Origin: Fimbriimonadaceae bacterium
GTDB taxonomy: Bacteria; Armatimonadota; Fimbriimonadia; Fimbriimonadales; Fimbriimonadaceae
Length of the DNA stretch: 12,118 bases
NCBI GenBank assembly: GCA_020849075.1
Contig: JADLGZ010000026.1
Span: 1-12,118, forward strand
Direction of reading: 5' to 3'
Part shown: positions 5,514-12,118 of the stretch, piece after piece
How the letters are laid out: each line of letters begins with the position of its first letter
Numbering within the stretch: the stretch's first letter is position 1
The notes under the pieces: model-generated
The model's database searches: none
What the model was told of the DNA's origin: nothing
What the model saw: only the letters and a program-made list of their open reading frames with translations
Position numbers and translations under genes: made by a program

Positions 5514-7067
5514 ATGGCTTACCGCGATTTTCAACATTTTCTGCAGGCTCTAGCTGAGCAGAAGGAGCTCGCAACGATTAATGAGCCGGTAAGCCCATAT
5601 CTTGAGATCACAGAGATTGCCGATCGAGTGATGAAGGCTGATGGGCCGGCGCTACTTTTTAACCATTTGGTTGGTCCAGAACATCGGTTTGGCACACCAA
5701 ACCCAAGGAGTGCGGTGATGAACAATGCGTCGATTCACCCAGCGAATGCTCCATCGGGCTCGCGCAAGTTCGATTATCCCGTCGCGATCAACACGATGGG
5801 TTCGCGCAAAAGAATGAGCCTGGCCCTAAGCTGCGACGACTTTGAGGAACACGCTGACCGTCTGCGCAAGCTCGTTCAAGCTCCAGGCAATGCCCCGAAG
5901 GGCCTAGTCAACAAGCTAAAGTTCGCCATGGAGATGGGCAAAGAGGTCAAGACCACACCGCCCAAGGATGCCAAGTTTGCGCCGTGCCAAGAGATTGTGA
6001 TGCAAGGGGACGAAGTTGATCTCACTCCGTTCCCCATTCTCACATGCTGGCCCGAGGATGGAGGGCCCTACATCACGCTACCGCTCGTCTTCACCCACGA
6101 CCCGAAAACAGGCAAGCGGAATGTTGGTATGTACCGGGTTCAGGTCTATGACCGGCACACTTGCGGGATGCATTGGCAAATGCACAAAACGGGCATGAGG
6201 CAGATGGAAGATGCGGGGGCGGCCGGCAAGTCACGCTTTGAGGTTGCCGTTGTTTTGGGAGGCGATCCGAGTCACACCTTTTCGGCGATCGCGCCACTAC
6301 CTCCAGGTGTTGATGAAATGGCCTTCTCAGGCTTCCTGCGGAAGGAGCCTGTCCAAATGGTGAAAGCCAAAACGGTTGACGTTCAGGTTCCGGCTGACGC
6401 GGAGATCGTGATCGAAGGTTACGTAGACCCCAGCGAGCGCAGGCTTGAGGGCCCATTTGGAGATCACACGGGTTATTATTCATTGGCAGCCGACTTTCCG
6501 GTACTGCACGTGACCGCGATCACGATGCGACCCAAGCCGGTTTGGCCCGCTACTATCGTGGGAATTCCGCCGATGGAAGACGGCTGGATGGGTAAAGCAG
6601 TCGAGCGGATCTTCTTGCCCCTGATTCAGCTAACAGTGCCAGAAATCGTGGACATGAACCTGCCGGTAGATGCGTGTTTCCACAATGTCGCCTTCGTCTC
6701 GATCAAAAAGAAGTATCCCGGGCATGCCTACAAGGTCATGAATGCGATATGGGGGCTCGGCGGGCTCGCGTTCACTAAGATGGTATTCATCTTCGACGAA
6801 GATACGAATGTCCAAGATATTGGAGAGGTGCTCTTCCGGCTGGGGGCGAATTGCGATCCGGGGCGGGATACCTTGCACTCACGGGGGCCGGTAGATCAGC
6901 TCGACCACGCGAGCGTTGCCGAGGGTTTTGGAGGCAAGCTCGGGTTCGATTGCACCCACAAATGGCCCGGCGAGAATGGATTCTCACGGGATTATCCGAA
7001 GCTCATAAAGATGAGCCCTGACGTGGTCAAGCGAATTGATTCGATCTGGGGCAAGTTGGGACTTTAA
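5514..7067 (+). CDS. UbiD-family prenylated-FMN-dependent decarboxylase
   Basis: UbiD enzymes reversibly decarboxylate aromatic or alpha,beta-unsaturated acids using prenylated FMN made by a UbiX partner. The 517 residues match the family length (about 490-520) and cover it end to end. Seen: RNVGMYRVQVYDRHTCG with Asn203 and Arg208 spaced as the metal-binding Asn and catalytic Arg of Fdc1, His224 and Glu243 as likely remaining metal ligands, and VIEGYVDPSERRLEGPFGDHTGYY with Glu301 and Glu312 in the active-site region. Residue assignment is by recalled alignment. The substrate cannot be read from sequence. Candidates include the prenyl-hydroxybenzoate step of ubiquinone synthesis or the analogous step of the futalosine menaquinone route, but no quinone gene or ubiX is adjacent. 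The gene is monocistronic here and converges on the following minus-strand gene with a 4-nt overlap. Confidence 0.93.
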   Translation: MAYRDFQHFLQALAEQKELATINEPVSPYLEITEIADRVMKADGPALLFNHLVGPEHRFGTPNPRSAVMNNASIHPANAPSGSRKFDYPVAINTMGSRKRMSLALSCDDFEEHADRLRKLVQAPGNAPKGLVNKLKFAMEMGKEVKTTPPKDAKFAPCQEIVMQGDEVDLTPFPILTCWPEDGGPYITLPLVFTHDPKTGKRNVGMYRVQVYDRHTCGMHWQMHKTGMRQMEDAGAAGKSRFEVAVVLGGDPSHTFSAIAPLPPGVDEMAFSGFLRKEPVQMVKAKTVDVQVPADAEIVIEGYVDPSERRLEGPFGDHTGYYSLAADFPVLHVTAITMRPKPVWPATIVGIPPMEDGWMGKAVERIFLPLIQLTVPEIVDMNLPVDACFHNVAFVSIKKKYPGHAYKVMNAIWGLGGLAFTKMVFIFDEDTNVQDIGEVLFRLGANCDPGRDTLHSRGPVDQLDHASVAEGFGGKLGFDCTHKWPGENGFSRDYPKLIKMSPDVVKRIDSIWGKLGL

Positions 7068-8413
7068 GTATCGTTTTTCCAACGCACAGAACCATCGGCG
7101 TAAACGGTTGCCGTGCCGCCAGGCCCTTTGATAAAGCCAAGTGGTGTATTCCCGGGGTCCTTTAGATCTTCCAAACTTCCCCCTTGGTACGTGTAGATGA
7201 AGCCATCTAGAGGTCCTGCTTCCTTAATGTAAGGCGATATGGCTTCGCGGAAGGCTCCCACTGGCAAGAAATCATCATTATCTGCAGCGTACATGAGGAG
7301 GGCCATTCCGACTTGCTTGGCGTTGTGAATCGCTTGATTCTTGGTGAGTGCCCCTTCAGGACTTTCGTATTCCGCACGGTCCCTACTGGTTATGTCGCGG
7401 TAGATGAGGAGGCCGTCCAAGGTGTAGATCACACCATCACCAGCCGGGGCTAGGTCAAATCGGTTGACTCCGACGGCGAAATGAAGGGGGCGGTCAGGTC
7501 GGCCGTCTGATGGAGGTGCGTTTATGCCGCGAAGGATGATGGACGGTACTTTAACGCCATTAGACAAGGTTTCTTCACCATATTCAGCGGCGATTGGAAG
7601 GTTGCGGTCGGGTCCTGCCTGGAGGGCGGCATAGAACTCCTTACCGTTCAGTAGCTGCAACTTGCCACTGCTGATGGCATACCTGAAGTATGCAACTTCC
7701 TTTGCTGCTTTTGAAGAAACGCTCAGTAAGTAGCTCGCGCGGTCATTGGCACCAATCGGAACAATCTCTTCGTCGCCCTTGAGGCTGATGGGAATGGGAG
7801 TCCAGTTGCGAGTGGTCGAATTGAAGAGGCTCAGTTGTGAAGTGCCGGAATCGCCCAACGAACCAAATGCCACCATTAGGGTGGAAGTGCCAACCGTATG
7901 TGCCGGTCGAACATATTCTCCGGGTGAGGCTTTTATTACTTCGGGTGGCCGTCCAACCGTGAATATGGTTAGGGTGCTGGATTCGGTCCGTATATGGTCC
8001 GAAACAATGTACACCGTCTTGTCATCAGGCAAAACAGCGAAGTCATAGACCGGGTCTTGTTTGGCATCATACCGGTGGACTTGCACTAAGCCGTTTGTCC
8101 GCCGATTCCATAGCATGAGGCTACACATCATGGAGGCCCGAGTCGCAGCTAGCTCCCTTCCGTCCTCAGCAGGGTTCAGGTCATATCGCTCAATGAGTAC
8201 GGTCTTGCCCGTTTCGGACCACCGAAGGTCGGTTATCTCTCCTGCAGCAACGGGGACGGCCCTAGCCAAGCCAAGGACATAAGCCCGGTCCCCGATGAGA
8301 GCCACGAATGAACTGGTGTCGCTCAACTCGCGGCTTGCGACGGGAATTGCGCTGATAACCAATATTGCGCTGATGAGATGTGCTCCCATCAACGAGGAGA
8401 AGCCACTAATCAT
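7064..8413 (-). CDS. Exported propeller-like protein with pseudopilin/DUF1559-type C-terminal tail
   Basis: A 449-residue protein of unknown function. The N-terminus carries a hydrophobic segment (about residues 8-26, ending PVAS) that reads as a Sec signal or anchor. The middle (about 35-345) shows WD40/propeller-like texture, such as DLRWSETGKTVLIERYD and YDFAVLPDDKTVYIVSD, without a clear blade count. The C-terminal 94 residues are different: NAKQVGMALLMYAADNDDFLP (364-384) resembles the helix after the transmembrane part of pseudopilins with the H-X9-DG/DUF1559 signature, and TVYADGSVRW (436-445) resembles the closing motif of that family. The type III pilin leader and N-terminal helix are absent. 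ATG at 8413 is supported by AGGA about 6 nt upstream, overlapping the stop of the preceding gene 9 nt away, so the two are probably cotranscribed. Confidence 0.75.
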   Translation of the reverse strand: MISGFSSLMGAHLISAILVISAIPVASRELSDTSSFVALIGDRAYVLGLARAVPVAAGEITDLRWSETGKTVLIERYDLNPAEDGRELAATRASMMCSLMLWNRRTNGLVQVHRYDAKQDPVYDFAVLPDDKTVYIVSDHIRTESSTLTIFTVGRPPEVIKASPGEYVRPAHTVGTSTLMVAFGSLGDSGTSQLSLFNSTTRNWTPIPISLKGDEEIVPIGANDRASYLLSVSSKAAKEVAYFRYAISSGKLQLLNGKEFYAALQAGPDRNLPIAAEYGEETLSNGVKVPSIILRGINAPPSDGRPDRPLHFAVGVNRFDLAPAGDGVIYTLDGLLIYRDITSRDRAEYESPEGALTKNQAIHNAKQVGMALLMYAADNDDFLPVGAFREAISPYIKEAGPLDGFIYTYQGGSLEDLKDPGNTPLGFIKGPGGTATVYADGSVRWKNDT

Positions 8414-8422
8414 TCAAGTTTC

Positions 8423-9445
8423 CTACTGGCCCGCACTTGTGCGCGCGGCTTCAGCCTGACGACGCTTCTCCACGAAGAACTCGTTCACCCATTGTGCGCG
8501 GATGGACATATTGAGCGTTAACTCTGGGAGGAGGTCGGCTCGATAAACGACATTCGGAATGAAAGATCGGAAGGCTAGGGAGCCGTCGTGGCAAGACCAT
8601 GAGCCAAGCATGTGCGAGCGTTTTGATTGGTCGCGCTCGTACTGGTTAAGTTCCAAAGCCATGTGGGAAACGCGCTCGGGGCTCATCATTAAGGGGACGG
8701 AAAGAGTGAAATGCAGTCCATTGCCGAGAGCAGGATGCGCCTCCCGGGCGTTAACGTCGAGCACAATTCCACGGGGAGTCTGGGATGCGCTCCACATAAA
8801 CTCAGCTTGCAAATGGGTTTGATGATCACTGGCAAACTTTTCGGCTTCGCGCTCCATTGCCTTCTCGGTGTCAACCCATTCCCGAACTCCGGTCCAGCGG
8901 CTTGGGTTGTTGCCGGCAGGAACGAAATGCTGCCCGATCGCACCAAGTATGGGGTCGTGCTGAGTGCGGATCCCCATCGTTGGATGGGCACTTGTGGCAG
9001 GGGTTGCGCCAACCGCTTGCTGGAGTTTGCGAGCCATGACTTGGGCCTCTACTAGTTGGAGAACCACGGCAGCGAAGCTCGTTCGCTTCAGGAATGCCAT
9101 GTTCTCTTCGGTGGCAAACACACTACTGTGGAGTTTAAAAGTATCGCCATCGTGGTCAAACACCAAGGCGTTCAGGGTCGTCTGATCCATTTCGCGCTCG
9201 AGGGCAACCTCAAAGTCAGCGGCATGACCGCGCCCTCGGATCAGGTCGGTTTCGCAGTGAACTCGGTAGGTTGTTGACGAATGCTGAAAAACACCGTCCT
9301 CGCACCAGACTCGCTGGGCATGGTCGGCCGCCCACCAAGTGAATCCCTCACGGTCAAATTCGCACCATTTCTCATCAACATTTAGAGTTTTCATCAACTC
9401 AATGAGGAGTTGGTGCCCGTATTGCTGTCCTTCGCGCCATTGCAT
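8423..9445 (-). CDS. Hypothetical protein, 340 residues, soluble
   Basis: I do not recognise this family with confidence. No signal peptide, membrane segment or catalytic motif is visible, so it is probably cytoplasmic. The sequence is Trp-rich near the N-terminus (WREGQQYG, GFTWWAADHAQRVW). It seems to have two comparable halves. Each has acidic strands ending in a hydrophobic run and then a helix: GDTFKLHSSVFATEE then FAAVVLQLVEAQ, and GLHFTLSVPLMMSPE then VSHMALELNQYE. The stretch GSWSCHDGSLAFRSFIPN followed by a helix is reminiscent of YbjN/type III secretion chaperone-like folds. That is an impression, not an identification. Its own promoter lies just upstream, a weak AAGGA precedes the ATG by 10 nt, and the propeller/pseudopilin-tail gene follows after 9 nt, so the two products may act together. 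Confidence 0.75.
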   Translation of the reverse strand: MQWREGQQYGHQLLIELMKTLNVDEKWCEFDREGFTWWAADHAQRVWCEDGVFQHSSTTYRVHCETDLIRGRGHAADFEVALEREMDQTTLNALVFDHDGDTFKLHSSVFATEENMAFLKRTSFAAVVLQLVEAQVMARKLQQAVGATPATSAHPTMGIRTQHDPILGAIGQHFVPAGNNPSRWTGVREWVDTEKAMEREAEKFASDHQTHLQAEFMWSASQTPRGIVLDVNAREAHPALGNGLHFTLSVPLMMSPERVSHMALELNQYERDQSKRSHMLGSWSCHDGSLAFRSFIPNVVYRADLLPELTLNMSIRAQWVNEFFVEKRRQAEAARTSAGQ

Positions 9446-9465
9446 GGTCAGTTGATCCTTAGTCC

Positions 9466-9495
9466 GTTATACAAGAGTTCTTTGCAAACTGTCAA
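9466..9495 (-). promoter_or_regulatory. Sigma-70 type promoter, TTGACA-N18-TATAAC
   Basis: On the minus strand a perfect -35 TTGACA (9490-9495) and a -10 TATAAC (9466-9471) are separated by 18 nt. Transcription would begin near 9459, leaving a leader of about 14 nt before the ATG at 9445, with AAGGA inside it. This is the best promoter in the window. It separates the unknown gene and its downstream partner from rimO, whose stop codon lies 16 nt upstream of the -35. Confidence 0.75.
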
Positions 9496-9511
9496 AGATT
9501 CTGGGCTTGAT

Positions 9512-10894
9512 TTATTGCGGGCTCTTTGGAGTACTCATCCGCAAGGGGGTTAGTCTACGCTCTTGACCATCGGGTGAACCCTCAGGGTGAGCGTAGAGAT
9601 CGTACGGAGTGGCATCGACTATGGTGGAATTGATGATTGTGCCCGGCGCTTGTTGCCCTGAAACAAAGACGAGCCCATCAATCTCGGGCGCGTCGCGGAA
9701 CGAGCGGCCCACGCTCCAGCCGTCCCGGTGCTCGTCTATTAGGATGGGCAAAGTCTTGCCTCTTAAGGCCCGGTTGATTTCATGGCTGATCCCTTGTTGT
9801 AGGCGCATGAGTTGGTCAAATCGTTGTTTCTTGACTTTCTGCGGCACTTGTCCGGGGAGATCGTAGCTGGGAGTCCCAGGTTCGCGGCTGTAGTGGAAGG
9901 CGCCGACGCGGTCGAGTTGAGCGGCCTTTGTAAAGTCTACCAAGGCTCGGAACTCAGCTTCGGTTTCGCCGGGAAACCCAACAATGAAGGTAGTTCGTAT
10001 TGCCACGTCAGCTATTGATGATCTCAACTTTTCAAACAATCGAAGATAGCGCTCGCCGTCCCAAGGCCTCTTCATCCTGCGAAGAGTGTCCGGGTGCACA
10101 TGTTGCAGAGGAATATCAATATACGGAAGTACTTTGTCCAAGCTGGCAATGGCCTCAATGACCTCATCCGTCAGCCGATTCGGATAGAAGTATAGGAGGC
10201 GAATCCAGCACAATCCCTCAATAGAGTTCAGTTCCTTCAGCAACTTCGGCAAGGTGAATTCGCGGTAGAGGTCGAAACCGTACTGCGTAACGTCTTGGGC
10301 GATCAGATTGATCTCGACTGCACCCGTGCGGACTAGGTTTCTGGCCTCGGCAACGACTCGCTCAATGGGTTTGCTTTGGTGCTTGCCGCGAAAGCTGGGA
10401 ATTGTGCAGAAGGTGCATTGGTGATCACATCCTTCGCTAATCTTGAGGTAGGCCGACCAAGGTTGGCCCGTTCTCGCTCTTGTCTCCACGCTCGCCCATC
10501 GGTGATGGGGTGGTTGAACATCAAACCATTGCTCGCGGCTGCTTAGGGTCGTGCGAACAATCTGGTCAAAGCGGCCCATTTGCCCAACCCCAATATAGGC
10601 ATCCGCACCGGGAGCCAATCGAGCCAGCTCTTCTCCCATCCGTTGGGCAAGGCAGCCGGCAACGATCACTTTTCCTTGCCCACGGCTGCGAACGGCCTTC
10701 TTTATCGCCTCTATGGATTCATCCTGAGCCTTCTGTAAGAATCCGCAGGTGTTGATAATTGTGATGTCCGCGGCCTTTGCCTGTCCATCTACAGAAAACC
10801 CAGCGTCCCTAAGAACACCAGCAATTTCTTCGGAATCCACCTCGTTCTTGGCACAACCGAGGGTGATGATGCGAACATTCTGCTCCGGCTGCAT
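9512..10894 (-). CDS. rimO: Ribosomal protein S12 (aspartate) methylthiotransferase RimO
   Basis: RimO is a radical-SAM enzyme that adds a methylthio group to the conserved aspartate of ribosomal protein S12. The 460 residues (E. coli RimO is 441) show the three domains in order. The N-terminal UPF0004 domain has cluster cysteines Cys14 (TLGCAKNEVDSE), Cys50 (NTCGF) and Cys81 (AGCLAQR). The radical-SAM domain has the CX3CX2C motif Cys156-Cys160-Cys163 (SEGCDHQCTFCTIPSFRG) and YIDIPLQHVHPDTLRRMKRP. The C-terminal TRAM-type region begins about residue 380. TLGCAKN and the IPSFRG context point to RimO rather than MiaB. There is no Shine-Dalgarno: ATG at 10894 is preceded by CTTTCAA and, 7 nt away, CATAAT, which suggests a leaderless mRNA. 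The gene is divergent from pilB and followed by a separately promoted gene. Confidence 0.95.
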   Translation of the reverse strand: MQPEQNVRIITLGCAKNEVDSEEIAGVLRDAGFSVDGQAKAADITIINTCGFLQKAQDESIEAIKKAVRSRGQGKVIVAGCLAQRMGEELARLAPGADAYIGVGQMGRFDQIVRTTLSSREQWFDVQPPHHRWASVETRARTGQPWSAYLKISEGCDHQCTFCTIPSFRGKHQSKPIERVVAEARNLVRTGAVEINLIAQDVTQYGFDLYREFTLPKLLKELNSIEGLCWIRLLYFYPNRLTDEVIEAIASLDKVLPYIDIPLQHVHPDTLRRMKRPWDGERYLRLFEKLRSSIADVAIRTTFIVGFPGETEAEFRALVDFTKAAQLDRVGAFHYSREPGTPSYDLPGQVPQKVKKQRFDQLMRLQQGISHEINRALRGKTLPILIDEHRDGWSVGRSFRDAPEIDGLVFVSGQQAPGTIINSTIVDATPYDLYAHPEGSPDGQERRLTPLRMSTPKSPQ

Positions 10895-10901
10895 TTGAAA
10901 G

Positions 10902-10907
10902 ATTATG
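10902..10907 (-). promoter_or_regulatory. -10 box (CATAAT) 7 nt before the rimO ATG
   Basis: CATAAT matches the -10 consensus at five of six positions and ends 7 nt before the ATG. That places the transcription start on the start codon or one base away. No convincing -35 element is visible upstream. Confidence 0.5.
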
Positions 10908-10980
10908 GGACTTTAACGTGAACTCTTGCGGTTTTAGGGGCGTCCATCAATGCCATACGTATGTGATCAGGACTTTCGGC

Positions 10981-10986
10981 TAAAAT
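10981..10986 (+). promoter_or_regulatory. Possible -10 box for the pilB-type gene (TAAAAT)
   Basis: TAAAAT lies 77 nt before the ATG at 11064. The leader would be about 70 nt and includes a small inverted repeat, GGCCC/GGGCC at 11003-11014. There is no good -35. The rest of the 169-base divergent gap (10895-11063) shows no ORF worth reporting. Confidence 0.35.
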
Positions 10987-11063
10987 GGGCTTTTGCAGTT
11001 TCGGCCCTTGGGCCACGCAATGGGGAAGGGATCGAAGATTTGAACAACAGGGGGGAACGATAA

Positions 11064-12118
11064 ATGGCCGCGCCACGCAAGAAGTGGAATGAGTTTCTGC
11101 TGGAAAAGAAGCTTATTACGCCTGAACAAATGGCTGAGGCTGAAAAGGTCTCGCAGCAAACGAATCAGGGGCTTGATAAGACAATCATCAAGCTCAATTT
11201 CTGCGGCGAACGGGAGGTACTGAGCGCAAAAGCTCAGGAGCAAGGCATTGGATTTGTGGACCTTGACCGGGTGACTGTCGAGTCGAATGCGTTCAATATC
11301 CTTCCCGAGCGTATCGCTAAGAACCACAACGTGATGCCTGTGAAGAAGGACGGCAACACGCTATACCTCGCCATGAGCGACCCGACAAACATCATGGCGC
11401 TCGATGACGTTAAGCTGGCGACGGGTGGCCTAAGGGTGATTCCGGTTGTTGCAGTTCCAGGCGCAATCGAAGATTCGATCAAGAAGTACTATGGATCGGG
11501 GGATGCTGCCGTACCAGAAGCAGCAGGGGCTTCAACGGCCGCCGCCGCTTCAGCGAGTAGCGATGCCGCCCGCCGCGCGATTGCCGAGGCAGGTGCTGGA
11601 AGGAGCACCTTTGACGATGATGAAGGTGGCGACGGCGATGCCGAGAAGATGGCGGAGCAGGCGCCGATTATCCGCCTTGCCAATGCGGTCATCCAGCAAG
11701 CTATTGCAGACCGCGCATCAGATATTCACGTTGAGCCACAGGGCCGCGCCGTTCGTGTTCGCTACCGAATTGACGGCGTTCTAATGGAGGCCATGACAGT
11801 TCCCAAGAATCTGCAGGCCCCCTTGATCAGCCGCCTCAAGATCATGGCGGACATGAACATTGCCGAGCGTCGCGTCCCGCAAGATGGTCGTATCGAAGTT
11901 CGCCACTCCAATAAGGACTACGATATGCGTGTGAACTCGATCCCGACGCCATTCGGCGAAAAGATCGTCATGCGTATTCTCGATAAGTCCAGCGTCATGC
12001 TCGGGCTTGGCAAACTAACTTTCACCGACGAGAATCTGCTTAAGATCGAGGAACTCGTGAGCCAGCCCAATGGGATGTTCCTCTGCACCGGACCGACGGG
12101 TTCCGGAAAGACAACAAC
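11064..12118 (+). CDS. Type IV pilus assembly / type II secretion ATPase (PilB/GspE family), partial at right edge
   Basis: This is a hexameric cytoplasmic ATPase that powers pilin polymerisation (PilB) or pseudopilus assembly (GspE). The visible 351 residues contain an N-terminal MshEN/T2SSE-N-like domain (about 1-140), an Ala/Ser-rich and then acidic linker (about 145-195), and the N2 domain with APIIRLANAVIQQAIADRAS followed by DIHVEP and VRVRYRIDGVL. The window ends in Walker A, GPTGSGKTT, with Lys349. The Asp box, Walker B, His box and zinc-binding cysteines are beyond the edge. ATG at 11064 has a strong AGGGGGG about 8 nt upstream. PilB versus GspE cannot be settled without the C-terminus or neighbours. 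PilB is favoured by the N-terminal style, and pilB is the likely symbol. Confidence 0.93.
   Translation, partial: MAAPRKKWNEFLLEKKLITPEQMAEAEKVSQQTNQGLDKTIIKLNFCGEREVLSAKAQEQGIGFVDLDRVTVESNAFNILPERIAKNHNVMPVKKDGNTLYLAMSDPTNIMALDDVKLATGGLRVIPVVAVPGAIEDSIKKYYGSGDAAVPEAAGASTAAAASASSDAARRAIAEAGAGRSTFDDDEGGDGDAEKMAEQAPIIRLANAVIQQAIADRASDIHVEPQGRAVRVRYRIDGVLMEAMTVPKNLQAPLISRLKIMADMNIAERRVPQDGRIEVRHSNKDYDMRVNSIPTPFGEKIVMRILDKSSVMLGLGKLTFTDENLLKIEELVSQPNGMFLCTGPTGSGKTT

Noticed and set aside
10333..10755. Open frames on either strand within rimO
   Set aside because: They overlap the radical-SAM core of rimO, which is intact, and carry no recognisable domains.
11003..11014. Inverted repeat GGCCC/GGGCC in the leader of the pilB-type gene
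   Set aside because: Only 5 bp with a 2-base centre, no T tract and no recognised riboswitch elements. It could be chance.
1..12118. Mobile elements, CRISPR arrays, tRNA genes, phage or defence genes
   Set aside because: I looked for spaced direct repeats, terminal inverted repeats, transposase motifs and cloverleaf patterns on both strands and saw none. Base composition looks even across the window.

Overview
The window carries chromosomal housekeeping and cell-envelope genes from a free-living, didermic-looking bacterium, at a guess an Armatimonadota (Fimbriimonadia)-like lineage. The grounds for that guess are family-level and not decisive: a secreted beta-propeller with a dockerin-like C-terminal module, a protein ending in the DUF1559/pseudopilin type of tail, two lipobox lipoproteins, a PilB-type ATPase, and several genes that lack a Shine-Dalgarno but have a TAnnnT box just before the start codon. 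I see no insertion sequences, phage genes, tRNA or rRNA genes, CRISPR arrays or attachment sites.

Layout. 1-1793 (-): N-terminal two thirds of aconitase A, running off the left edge. 1794-1885: divergent regulatory region ending in a candidate L1-binding operator. 1886-2611 (+): rplA, standing alone, followed by a strong hairpin at 2635-2660. 2679-5383 (-): a compact group, in transcription order a secreted propeller/dockerin-like protein (4085-5383), a 52-residue lipoprotein (3912-4070), a lipoprotein cyclophilin (3188-3889) and a signal-less cyclophilin (2679-3206). 5384-5513: divergent intergenic region. 5514-7067 (+): UbiD-family decarboxylase. 7064-10894 (-): rimO (9512-10894), an unknown 340-residue protein with its own promoter (8423-9445), and a propeller/pseudopilin-tail hybrid (7064-8413) whose stop codon interlocks with that of ubiD. 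10895-11063: divergent intergenic region. 11064-12118 (+): PilB/GspE-type ATPase, cut by the right edge inside Walker A.

Working together. rplA and rimO both serve the ribosome (large-subunit protein L1; methylthiolation of S12) but are not adjacent. The 2679-5383 group looks like an envelope set: secreted propeller, tiny lipoprotein, and two prolyl isomerases, one tethered and one apparently soluble. Aconitase, UbiD and PilB have no evident functional link to their neighbours here.

Most interesting signals: (1) a short leader just before the rplA Shine-Dalgarno that resembles the L1-binding element of 23S rRNA and known L1 mRNAs; (2) TAnnnT boxes exactly 6-7 nt before three SD-less start codons, which suggests leaderless transcripts; (3) a 52-residue lipoprotein that is easily missed; (4) a propeller protein carrying a pseudopilin-like C-terminal segment without a pilin N-terminus.
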